Part shown: positions 46,901 through 57,756 of the stretch, piece after piece
How positions within the stretch are numbered: position 1 is the first letter of the stretch
How the letters are laid out: each line of letters starts with the position of its first letter
Source of the DNA: Amoeboaphelidium protococcarum
Taxonomy: Eukaryota; Aphelidiomycota; Aphelidea
Length of the DNA stretch: 64,000 bases
NCBI GenBank assembly: GCA_023515745.1
Contig: JALECJ010000020.1
Span: 62,001-126,000 of the forward strand
Reading direction: 5' to 3'
Notes under the pieces: model-generated
What the model was told of the DNA's origin: nothing
What the model saw: only the letters and a program-made list of their open reading frames with translations
Database searches by the model: none
Program-made: the position numbers and the translations under genes

Positions 46901-47714
46901 TCTCGGAGAGAAGATTAGATCGCAGAATGGAGTTCACGTTGCCAAGTCTGTAATATATAAAGAGTTGCCTAGATTGCTAGAAGGTGTAGCCCGATAGAAG
47001 AGCATGATGGAGGCTAAGAGAGTCGATGATGCCGCCGGTAAAAAGTCTATACTTGACCAGCTGGCTCTCAATATCGGTTCATTGACTTTCAAGCATCGAT
47101 TTAGTTCGCCAGATAGTCCTCAAAGATTTGCGCGTGATGACTCAGTCATCAGTAGCGGTGGTGATGACTAAAAGTAACTGGTTGATGCAGATTAAATCAA
47201 TTTCAGTGACGAATCAAGTCAGTCGAAAATGTTTAAATTCAAGGATGTGCTCAAGACCAAGGGTAGGAGAAAGAGTATTGCGCATCCTCTATCCTCACAA
47301 GAAGATTTGGATGAGGAGGGTTACAATAGTGATGCTTCCATAGAGTATGGCGGCCAGAGTCTCAGCAGGAAGCCGTCAAAGCTCCGAAGGAAGCGGCCGA
47401 ATCAGATTGGCCGTGGTGGTAGCGGTGCTCAGCATTCATCATAATCTGCATTGGATAAGAAGCCTATGGCGTAGGCGGATGGTGGTCGTGAAAGTGGTGG
47501 CGGCAAAAAGCTCAAGGATTTGATAAAGATGAAAAGCCTCAGTTTTTTACAATCATCTTAGCCGTCATCAGCACAATAAGACTCTGATAAGAAAGCTCCT
47601 GCCACAAGATAGTTGTCATTTGGTAAATTTTTGTTGCAGTCTAGAAAGAAGAAATCTTCAATATCTCAAGCTGACATGAACGACGATACTTAGGCATAGG
47701 CTGATGATTAATGA
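43929..47714 (+). CDS. ATG26: sterol 3-beta-glucosyltransferase Atg26/UGT51
   Basis: 1261 residues in one exon with the fungal Atg26 layout. First GRAM (about 98-150), PH domain (about 153-255; EGFLLKKGKK, FTYWVVLKDNLLTYYDSGKD), second GRAM (about 405-500; FKCGAYIQSQLSLVPKLGQV), GT28 N-domain from about 591 (IFCQTIGTRGDVQPFIALCK), and the UDP-sugar region with PLVYIGFGSI and VVHHGGAGTTAAGLRSG, then PFFGDQYFW whose invariant Gln is TAA 46770-46772. It makes steryl glucosides from UDP-glucose at membranes. An unusual basic, Ser/Gln-rich tail of about 200 residues follows the catalytic domain. Confidence 0.93.
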
Positions 47715-47809
47715 ATGACTTAAATCGGCATGTATATAACGTATAAATAAAGTTTAAATTGTACATAGGTAAATCTACCAAATTTCTGCTACTACCACAA
47801 TGGACAATA

Positions 47810-48761
47810 TCATTTCCGAGCAAAGGTCACCTTGATCAACTATCCCTTAAGATTAAACAAACCATTTGGCTGACTATTGCGCGCCATTGCCGCATGTTAT
47901 TCATTGTCAAACTCGACAAACGCGATATCATGACGGCCAGGCACCAGTCTAACTTCCATGAATCCGCTATTGCTTTCAAAGAGCGATTAAATGTCATTTT
48001 ATGTAACACCAGTGGGTAAGTTCTACAAGTAGAGAATCTTATTTGGTGGGAGCAACTCGTCAGGCACCGAGTGGCCGATAGTCGGCTAAGGAGCAGAGAA
48101 TAGAGGCCGCATAGAGCCAGGTGCCATAAATGGAGGTCTAGCATTAGGGCCGGTTACACCAAAAGCACCAACCATCGGGCCAGATGTAGGAGCAGCAGAA
48201 GATAATTACTAACGCTTAGTGCCTGCAAGACCGTTCACCCGCGCCTTCTCAGCCATGGCGCGAAATTTATATTGTTATTATTCAGTCTACTTCTATAATT
48301 GCTGTGAACGTGGGCGCTTCTAATGATCTGTCTAATCCCCGTCCTTGAGAGATTAAGATAAATGGAATGTATCAGACGCGGCATATCTCACCTACATCTA
48401 TTTGCCAAATAGAGGAAATCCATCCACGGCCAATGCTGCAGTTGCTTAGTCGACATCAGCGAATACGACAAATGCCTGACCGCGCATTCTAATGTTCTTC
48501 CACGCCAACACTTCCCGCACTTGTCCATATATTTAAAATATTCCTCTGAGAGCATTTTTCAAGACTACACTAATAGTAATGATTTTGATTATTAACGACA
48601 GAGTAGATTATTAACAAACCTTTGAGATTAATCTTTTCGTTGAGATTTCGAATGTACAAAGTCGCTATGGGCTTGCCTTAATCGCTGTCACTTGACCTAA
48701 TTCCTAAAACGTTAACCGCAGCTTTCTATTATCTACTTGGTGGTGGTGGCAAAATATTCAT
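47810..48761 (-). CDS. SNRPA: U1A/U2B''-type snRNP protein
   Basis: Exons 48761-48620 and 48564-47810 with a 55-nt intron in phase 1 (GTTTGT...TGTAG), 298 residues. RRM1 has RNP2 ATLYIRNLNEKI and RNP1 MRGQAFVVFAD, matching U1A. After a Gln-rich linker, RRM2 has ILYLQNLPTGVT and EVRLVPGRHDIAFVEFDNE, identical in plan to U1A RRM2. The acceptor (AG before TCTTG) was chosen because it restores KVLKNALRGIFQIYGQ. Binds U1 stem-loop II; a single Snf-type protein may also serve as U2B''. Confidence 0.93.
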
Positions 48762-48915
48762 TTTTAATTAAAAGTATCAATGAGGTCCAATAAATGTCTG
48801 TTTAGTTTAAGATTTCAATCAAAAGAAGATCTTCGTCAGTGATCGCCAAAGTTAAAAGCATTCATGGTTTAAAGTCAAAACGCGTCAATAGTTGCTCAAT
48901 ACCAAGGCAAATAAT

Positions 48916-51900
48916 TCAAAGCTATCTATTCTACTGTTTATTCACGTTCTATTGTTGAAATTACTCGTAGCAAGAGTAATGCATTATGATCGGTTGGTCG
49001 GAAAGAGATCCGGCGGTGATGTCAAGTAGATTATCTTCGCTGAGCAAATCTCTTCCAAAGGATAGCACATTGAAAACATTTGGACAGCCAAATCGCTTTT
49101 TACAATATGAGCAGGTAGTGGTATCAGTCAAAAGAATCTTGTTCTGCTTATAATAATTTATGACTTCTTTAGCTAGCACAATTACTGAGGATGACACGTT
49201 CTTCTTGATGAGCAGATCATGCACCCTTCGCTAGTTTAAAATCTCTGCTTGGCGCACATAAGATCGCAGGTCAGATAGTTTCAGCTCTTGCGGCAGTTTA
49301 CTGTAAACCAATAATGAGTTCAGCTCAGATGCATACTTATTTAAGAGCCGGAGGAGCCAATCCTTGTCCGGTAAATCTTACGAGTTCAAATTATCAATGT
49401 AAATATCAAACAGATCATGATACACTTGAGGATACTACAACTTAACAGAATGACAATACGTCTCTGCCAGTGAACAGTCTTTCAAGTAATTGATGTAAAT
49501 ATCCAGCGCAGCTTTATGCTTTCCAACTCTGCTCAAAAGGATGGCACGTTCATCATAGAAACTTTGAGGGAAACTATTGATCAGCTTCTCTGGTCTATAT
49601 GCAGAGCTATGTCGCATGAAGAGCTATAACACTCTACGCAGATATGCAACCACTGAATCACAATCAACCCGGATTTTCTCTAATGACTTTATGCTACAAA
49701 ATACCTCCACGAATCTAATCAGCTCTGGATACTGCTAAAGTTGATCAAATGATACAATTTTATACACCTGACACTTTTGCACAATGTCCAAAAGCATCAG
49801 AATAAACTAATCATGTGCCTGTGGAGCAGATACACCAATTTCAAAGAGCAAATACAAGTAATACTGAGCAGAGAGTGCAAGATCATTCTCGTTTAGAAAC
49901 TTAATAATACGAGTGGACATTTCAGTCATTTACACGCCATCATTAGCTTTACTTAATAGCCTGAAATCAACCGACTTATAATCGAATGATCCACATAAGG
50001 CATTAAAGAGACAAGGTCGCACATCAACACTATCAACATTCAGCAAAGTCTTAAGCCCAGAGAAGTACACCTCATAATCAATGTCCTTTATTCTAAAAAG
50101 ATAGGTAGATAGCATATCATATTCTTTAATATCAGCAAGATAATCTACAGCCTTCTAGTTTTAATTGTACTAAAAATAAAGTTCCACCAAATCCTAAAGC
50201 AAACTATACTCTTTTAATAATCGCTCTGCTTCAGCAACATTAAGCTTATTAGATACTCGAATTAGAGCTGAGGCAAGAGTCGACTGACCAGCTTTTAGAT
50301 ATGAGTGTAATAGAATCGTCTCACAAAACATCAGACTAATAACCGCCTACTCAAGAGCATCTGTTTTCTAAGCTATAACCTGCTAACTGGAACTGTCCTA
50401 GGTGAGTATATTCGCTTTAGCCTTTCTGACTACACCATCTTATTCCCTAGTAAGGAACGAGACATCATTCTATTACTGTTTTTACTTCAAATGCTAAGCA
50501 TTGGACGATACCTACTAAAATAAAGAATTATCCACTGGAACTAAACTAAGCTAACTCCTTGTCTTCAATAAGCTGTCATCACTTTTACCTATACTCTTCA
50601 GCAATGACGACCTTTACTGAGTCAGATACAAAATAACTTCTTACCAGTCCACTTCAGCTTCCACCTTAAAATCTTCATCTTTAACTATATTTTACATCAA
50701 CAATTACAGCTTCTATTGCGATGCATCTCTTAGTAATAATCGTGAAATAGCAGCGGCAAAGTCAGCAGACAAAAGTTGAGGATAGAACACAGATATAACA
50801 TCGTAGATATGGCAGCCCAGATTAGAAAGTAAATCCAGAGCTTCCTTATGACTATTAACTCTGCGCAGATACTTGGCGTGTTTAATCTACGTCTCCAGAA
50901 GAAGACTTTATGTTAGACTATCATCCGCGCTAACAGAGAGTATTAGTTATAACATTGAAATGGCTTCTGTGTACTTATCGCCATCTTTAATAAGCGTATC
51001 AACTCGAGTAATAGCATCTTAGGCTACCAGCTCTTATACTGAAGAGTCACTAAACACCAAAGCCGAAAGTGATCCTTTTTAATAAATCAACTTGGATACA
51101 TCACTCGATTTCCCCGCAGAGAACTGACCATAAGATTAGGAATCACTAACAAGTCTAACTTCAACCTTACATTATCCATCGGCTATGAACGAGCCAAGTA
51201 CAAATGGAAAGACATAGCAGACACTCTAAATCAAATTGCAACTCCATTTGATGCAATAATCTCTACTTGGACCACCGTCCGCAGTGATTGAAGATACAAA
51301 GTACGATTCTTATCCAAGCGTAATCAACATTTCTTCACCTGATATTTTGCAATTCTGAACAGGATTTTATAAACTCACATCCTTGGACTGGAATAAGTTC
51401 TTCAAAGGCAGCGAGGAATCAGCAAGAGATTTGACAAAGTACCCACTCTTACACTAAATCAATAAACTATCACGGCTAAAACATTCAATCCCTAATACAA
51501 CGCCAATTGTCAAGGGAAGAGCAATCTACTCAGAATGACTATATTCATCATCAAGCCATACATAAGCGGTCAGATGCTTCTTATTCGTGTAAATTACAAT
51601 TCTAGTAGCCAGATAACTTGTCATTGCTTCTTCTTTAACAAAAGGCGATTATTAGACACAAAACACTCCACCTGGTTCACACTGAATCACGTTTTTCACC
51701 ACCATAGAGGATAAGCCAACCACAAATATCCGTTTATCTGTCCCTAATATTATTATATCCAAAGATTTAATAATTTCTATCGATGATATGGCCTAATTCT
51801 ATCCTACTAAAGATTTCTGAGTAGACTTTAATTTCCATTTCTGACCAGCATCGGTCTGAGTAAATACGAGTAGCACGCCATCCAAAGTTCCAATATACAG

Positions 51901-51966
51901 ACTGCAACCTTTAACAATCACCGAAGATATTCTCAGACCATCTACCACTTTATTTATAGTAAACAT
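48916..51966 (-). CDS. VPS39: VPS39/Vam6-type HOPS subunit
   Basis: 1016 residues in one exon. An N-terminal CNH-type propeller (MFTINKVVDGLRISSVIVKG, SLYIGTLDGVLLVF) is followed by an alpha-solenoid. The most diagnostic part is RVGKHKAALDIYINYLKDCS followed by AETYCHSV, the Vps39 domain 2 core, and a C-terminal zinc-finger-like end (CSYCKKRFG...HYSCYE). Vps39/Vam6 links HOPS to Rab7/Ypt7 at the vacuole; Vps3/TGFBRAP1 is the alternative since the families are alike. An upstream in-frame TGA fixes the ATG at 51966. Together with VPS18 gives two HOPS subunits in the window. Confidence 0.82.
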
Positions 51967-52196
51967 TTCTCTCTTTACCGACAACTAAAGTCAAATGTGC
52001 TTTCTCTCTTTATCTCACGTCGAAGGATTCGATGGATCAACACTTTGTGATCTGCGAAGAGTAAAAGAGGGAAAAGTCACTCGAAGCACAAAGATTAAAC
52101 CGAATTGGACAATGGTGATAAAGACAAAACTAGATACACCATAGATAGAGTTTATAAAAAGTCTATAATGAGATACAAATTAAAATACAAAAGCGA

Positions 52197-52721
52197 TCAC
52201 GACGCCTATGCATGAGAAAGTAATTTGAGCCGAAAAGCATCACCGCCATTCAGATAGTACTTGTATAATCGCTTGGCACGAATGAATCCAAACTTTTAAT
52301 ACAAATTTATGGCACCCTTATTGTCAACTTCAGTCTCGAGTACAATTTCATCCACTTTGAACTCTGTCTCCATTCTGCTAATAACAAGATCGACAAGCTT
52401 TGACGCGATCCCCATCTTTCGATACCGCTCATCTACTGCCAGCATCCCAATGTATCCACGCAGCGTAATGTTGGATCTCTAATCAACTTTACCAACTATA
52501 CACGCGATAATACTGTTCTAATGTACTGCGACATATGTAAGACTGGGGAAGTTCATTGTAAAATATCGATACGTGTATATACAATAAGGCTCCGAGAGAT
52601 CCTTCTCAATCAGACTTATAACAGCATCCAGCTCATGCTCACCTTCATACTGCCTATACCCAATCTCTTTCAATCCATCATCCGCCAACTAGACGCGTTG
52701 ATCATCATCTTGATTAGACAT
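52197..52721 (-). CDS. NAA30: NAA30 (Mak3), NatC catalytic subunit
   Basis: 174 residues. GNAT fold with the NAA30 signature DLSEPYCIYTYRYFTMNFP, acetyl-CoA region RGYIGMLAVDERYRKMGIAS, and the C-terminal LETEVDNKGAINLYQKFGFI and KRLYKYYLNGGDAFRL. NatC acetylates N-termini starting Met-hydrophobic. The Gln in NLYQKFGF is TAA, others TAG. It starts 242 bp from FEN1 in divergent orientation. Confidence 0.96.
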
Positions 52722-52963
52722 TACGATTAAGTGAAACAGAGCAAGATCACCTTCAAGCGAAAGAATACTTCAGATGCTTCCCAGAGAACGTTTATCAAAG
52801 GCGATTAAAGCGAAAATGTCGGAACGATGAGAACAGAATCAACTGAGTGAAACTGTTTCGTGAGAGATGAACGCGAAACGATTTATTTTATTCCGTGCAA
52901 AGGAACGGGAGAGAAGAGCTGTTGTGTATACAGTACTATACTATTGACCATAAAGGTATCATT
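52722..52963. promoter_or_regulatory. NAA30/FEN1 divergent promoter with SCB/MCB-like sites
   Basis: TTTCGTG at 52856-52862 (reverse complement CACGAAA, an exact SBF-type cell-cycle box) and ACGCGAAAC at 52871-52879 lie about 85-105 bp upstream of the FEN1 ATG. In fungi CRCGAAA/ACGCGT boxes drive G1/S genes; use in this organism is inferred. Confidence 0.5.
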
Positions 52964-54130
52964 ATGGGAATTCAAGGTCTTACCAAAGTTATAGGTGATC
53001 ATGCACCGAATGCGCTAAAGACTAATTAGATATCTTCGTATTTTGGCAGGAAGGTGGCTATCGATGCATCCATGTCAATCTATCAGTTCCTCATTGCTGT
53101 CAGGAGTGAAGGCAACCAGCTGATGAATGAATCTGGTGAAACCACTAGTCATCTGATGGGCATCTTCTACCGTACTCTTCGCATGATTGATAATGGAATT
53201 AAACCGGTGTACGTGTTCGATGGTAAACCTCCGACACTTAAGAGCGGTGAATTGGCGAAGCGATTGGAACGGCGTAAGGAAGCTCAGAGTGGGCTGGAGG
53301 CTGCGTAAGAGAGTGGCTCAGCTGAGGCTATGGAAAAGTTTCAGCGTAGAACTGTAAAAGTATCCAAGTAGCATAATGATGAGTGTAAGAAACTGTTGAA
53401 GCTGATGGGCATCCCCTATGTGGAGAGTCCGTGTGAGGCTGAGGCTTAGTGTGCAGCCTTGGCTAAAGCTGGTAAAGTTTATGCTGCAGGGAGTGAGGAT
53501 ATGGATACGCTGACTTTCTAGACACCCGTGCTATTGAGACATTTGACATTCAGTGAGCAGAGGAAAGAGCCAATTATTGAGATTTATTTAGACGAAGTTC
53601 TATCTGGCTTAAATTTCACTCTGGACCAGTTTGTCGACTTGTGTATTCTCCTCGGATGTGATTATTGTGATTCTATCAAAGGTATTGGTCCAAAGAGGGC
53701 CGTGGATCTTATTAAAGAGCACAAGTGTATCGAGAATGTACTAGAGCACTTGGACTCAGACAAGTATCCTATACCCGAAGATTGGCCATACAAGGACGCG
53801 CGTAAACTATTTCTCAACCCTGAAGTTACTGATCCTAAAGATATTGATTTAAAATGGGAGGCTCCTAATGAGGAAGAATTGATCAAGTTTATGGTACATG
53901 AAAATCAGTTTAATGAGGACAGAATAAGATCTGGTTTGAAGCGTTTGTAAAAGGCACGCTCCACCACCACCCAAGGGCGATTGGATGGATTCTTCGGGAA
54001 GTAGTTGAAGTCGGAGCCATCCGTCAATCCGGCCAAGAAGTCAAAAGAGAACATGTCTAGTAACGGTAAGAAGCGTAAGAATGATGGTGCCTCTGCTCAA
54101 GACAAAAAGAAGAGAGGTGGAAAACGCTGA
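52964..54130 (+). CDS. FEN1: flap endonuclease FEN1/Rad27
   Basis: 388 residues, single exon. N domain [37 protein letters not shown] and [19 protein letters not shown] domain [20 protein letters not shown] (Gln = TAG 53447-53449) and [29 protein letters not shown] helix-hairpin-helix. The PCNA-binding PIP box QGRLDGFF lies at 337-344, followed by a basic tail. Catalytic acids Asp34-type, EAE and D-D are all present. Removes 5' flaps in Okazaki-fragment maturation and repair in the nucleus. Confidence 0.98.
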
Positions 54131-54199
54131 TTCTAAGCTGAAATGACATTGTACTCTTATTTCTTGACCACAACTTGCAGCCTTACTGAATGACTTTTG

Positions 54200-54219
54200 T
54201 TTCAGAATGAATTCTGAAA
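54200..54219. repeat. inverted repeat, 9-bp arms, 2-bp loop
   Basis: TTTCAGAAT, then GA, then ATTCTGAAA, between FEN1 and the BRCT gene. Could be a factor-binding palindrome. Confidence 0.5.
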
Positions 54220-54365
54220 TGGCGCGCGTTCTCTAAACGAAACGATTTTTCTCCCATCTCAACTCTCTTCTGTTTCACTTCACTTGCAAAAGTTAGTTCT
54301 TGATACTCTACTGTCCATATTTATCTTGTTTGGATACGAGTTTACTGATTTTCTTTGTATAATAT

Positions 54366-57038
54366 ATGGATTTCTGCTCTACTGGATTGAATTTGAAGTA
54401 GAGGGAGTAGTTGAGTGAACTCTGCTCGCGGATTGAGAAATGTTCAATTAGTACTAATCTGACCACGTCCACGACGCATTTAGTGTGTGGATGCACCGAT
54501 TCATAAAAGTATCGTGTTGCAGTTGAACGCAGGATTACACTTATAAGTCATGAGTTTATAGATTACTGTGGTGATAATTTCAATGATTAGGAAACGATCA
54601 CTCTATTAGATCTGAAGACTGTTCTCACCAAATTCAATATGAAGCCCTTTGATGGATTAATGATTTGCGTTACAGGAATCTCGGAAACGGAGAGGAATAA
54701 TATTGAACATTTGGTGGTTGACAATGGTGGATAATTTAGTAAAAATTTGACTCTTTAATGTACTCATCTAGTATCTGCCGATCCTAAAAGTAAAAAGCAT
54801 TTGAGCGCGGTTGAGCACGGAATATCTGTAGTTAGTCCGTAATGGATTTAAGCTTGTCTGTCTGCAGGTGGCCGGCTCCTAGAATCTGACTATCCACCAT
54901 CTGATTTATTATCTGATGATAAAGTGTTCTCTGGGCTGAAATTTCTATTAATGCCTGGTTTTACCAAGATGTAAATCGATGCTCTAACTTCTATTGTGAC
55001 ACAGTGCGGTGGTTTTATAAGCAATGATTTCAGATAGAGTGCAGATTATGTATTATGCTCATAAAAGGAAATTGATTAGTCTCATATTAAGGGGCAATTA
55101 GGTGAAGCTGTGCATTACACTTTTGTAGTCTAGTGTCAAAAATAAAACACCCTACTCAATCCAGCAATGTTCCGTGTTAAAGTTGTAGATATGAATTCGG
55201 AGAATGTTGATGTATAGTAAAAATCTGCTATAGTTGTAGAGAATTCTCGATCCAACAACAATTATTATAGCTCTTTGATTTTAAAAAAGAAACCGGTTAC
55301 GTCGGTGCAAGAGTTGTCGCAGCTATTTGGAATAGGTGATGGCACTTCTTCGTAGCAGTCTATCTAATCTAGTCGCGTTCATAGTTCATAACGTTAATCT
55401 GTTGGTTCCTAAAGCGGATTCAAAGATTTGAAATCGGCTCTCAGATTGCAGAGAGTCAATTCATTCTCCAAAGTGAGTGAGGAAAAGACAGAGTCCTCTC
55501 AAAGTTAAACAAAGATATTTGATGGATTGTCATTTACCGTTGAAGGCTTCACTGAAAAGTAATAGCATGTTTTACGAAAAGCTATTGAATCGAGTGGAGG
55601 TAACATATCTGAATCTGCAGATTATCTGGTGTGTCCATATACTTATACTGCTCGTAAAGATTGCTCATAATAAGCACCAACTACCGTTACTGAGTTGTGG
55701 ATTGAGGCATGTATTGACTCTCAACGATTGCTGCCTTCTCATTCGTTCCCTTTATATACTCTACTCTCTATCTCTGTTCCGCTATTAGAATTGAAAGACA
55801 TCTAAATAAGTATTTCTGGATTTGATGGCTTGAAAAGAGTTCATTTGTTGAAACTTATTAAACATTTGGGGGCTTAAGCTAATGAAAAGTTTTCAAAGAA
55901 TGTTCACTACTTATTGTGCGCCTAAAAAGATGGTATCAAGTATGAGAAGGCTTTGGAATGGAATGTTCCTGTTGTCGATGAAGTCTGGTTGATAAACATT
56001 GCTAATACCGGGGTTGTACAGCATTAATCTAGTAGTTTAGACTCGTAATTTAAGCCTGCGTTCAGCTCTGCCGAGCTCAAGCATTAGCCTATATCTATTC
56101 CAAGTAAAAGCGATCGCAAGAATAGAGCCGAGTATGAAATCAAAGAGCCTGTACAGGAAGATATTGACAACGTATACTCATAAAATTTTTCACATCAGGG
56201 TATGGAAGAGTCCAAGCCGGATTTGGCGGTTGAAACTATTCAGAATTCTAATCAAGTTTTAAGCGGAGTATTAGTCTCTATCAGTTCGAAGTTGATATAC
56301 CAAGAGTCACTCATCAAAGATCTGTGTAGATAGCTGGGAGCTCAATATCTGGGCCAAGGTTTCTCTCCGGTTTGCACTCATTTCATTCATCAGTCTAGCA
56401 GGCGCAATGAGACTTTCAAAGACTTCAAGCTGGCATTGAAGCAAGGAAAATTCATAGTGTCACCTCTGTGGTTATAAGAATGTCTATAACGCAAGTAACG
56501 AGTCAAAGAGTCTAGCTTTCCTCATAGTTGTAGTTAATCTTCTCTCCGATTGGAACTTGAACGTGCTCAGAGTTCTCCCTCTGCAAAAATACAAGCTCTC
56601 TCTTTCAAGGCGTCTCCTCTCCCCAATAATGATGCAAGTAGTATGCAAAGTAAGCTATCTGTTTCAAATCATAGTAGCATTGACGCCGAGACTGCTTAAA
56701 TTCCATAGTCATAAACAGAGGCAAATGTCAAATCGTCTCAAGAGATTCCATAGTTTGGAAAGTTATCACTGCCATTGCGTCTTACCAACACTATTTCGCA
56801 TTAACAGCCGCCTGCATCTTGCGAAAATTTGGATGAATTTGAGCTTGGAAGTTAGCTATATATTCCAAGACGTCTATAATAATCAGAGCAAATTATTGGT
56901 ACTCCACAATAACAACGAAAAAGGTTAATGAATGAGATTGGTGATGCTGATGAGATTACCTATGGCTAGCAGAATCGTGAAATGGGCTCTGAAGTAGATG
57001 TCGCTGATCAGGTGCCTGTCTTTAAACGCGTCAAATGA
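54366..57038 (+). CDS. TOPBP1: multi-BRCT checkpoint/replication protein Dpb11/Rad4/TopBP1-like
   Basis: 890 residues in one frame from ATG 54366 to TGA 57036-57038. At least five BRCT-like units: LTTSTTHLVCGCTDSQKYRV with WxxxC-like ISHEFIDYC, MKPFDGLMICVTGISETERN with VVSPQWIQACLSAGGRLLES, FSGLKFLLMPGFTKMQIDAL, LSFTVEGFTEKQQHVLRKAI with TELWIEACIDSQRLL, and VLVSISSKLIYQESLIKDLC with IVSPLWLQECLQ. A C-terminal GTPQQQRKRLMNEIGDADEI recalls the end of TopBP1 proteins. These bind phosphorylated Sld3/Sld2 or 9-1-1 to start replication and activate ATR. The first BRCT may start upstream, as ATG 54366 is tight. Crb2/53BP1-like partner lies at 61 kb. Confidence 0.85.
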
Positions 57039-57756
57039 TGATTGTTTACGAGTTGATATGTGCATTTGATTCATCTCACATATATGTCTTCATTTTATCC
57101 ACTTTTTGTAGCCTGTATAAATTATATAGCTTAAGCAAATGTACATAGCTAAAATTGAAACACGTTCGCAATCAGCTGAGACTATGAAGAAATTTTATTT
57201 CAAATGATGTTGAAACTTTCAGTAAAAGCGCGCGTTAGTAGCTGGTACCATTTTAAGCTTTAAGTGATCGACTATCAACTGGAAACTCGTTGGTAATTGT
57301 CTCTGATCAAAACGTGTTCTCTAACCATTGCGGTGACTCTTTGCTAGCTTTCATCGTACTGTGTAAGATCATAATTAAGCAAGATATGCACCGTGAGTTA
57401 TTTAAACTTTTCCTGTTAATGACCACTCCGCTTGATATACTCACTCCTGTATAAGAAGAAGAGATCGAATATGATCATATCATTTAGCGCCACAATTGCT
57501 CGCCCACAATCTCAATTGAATCTCAATTCGTTCGTTTGATCGTTCGTTCATTCAAAGAAGTCTTTGTTTGACGTTTCCACCTCGGCGACACTTCTTCGCT
57601 CGTTCATCGTTCTCTCATTACTTTCCTTTACGGCTTTGGCAGTTCTGTCTCATACAAGGTGTTAGTCGCAGCTATCTCCTACATTACACGAATTCCGTGT
57701 TTTATATCTATTGTTTTTATAACTGTCTGCTTTGTGAGCAAACTGCCTGGTTCCAA
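57039..57756. other. intergenic, 718 bp, no gene seen
   Basis: AT-rich, with a CGTTCGTTTGATCGTTCGTT repeat-like stretch at about 57527-57550. Holds the promoter of the PWWP-ARID gene; no coding signal. Confidence 0.4.
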
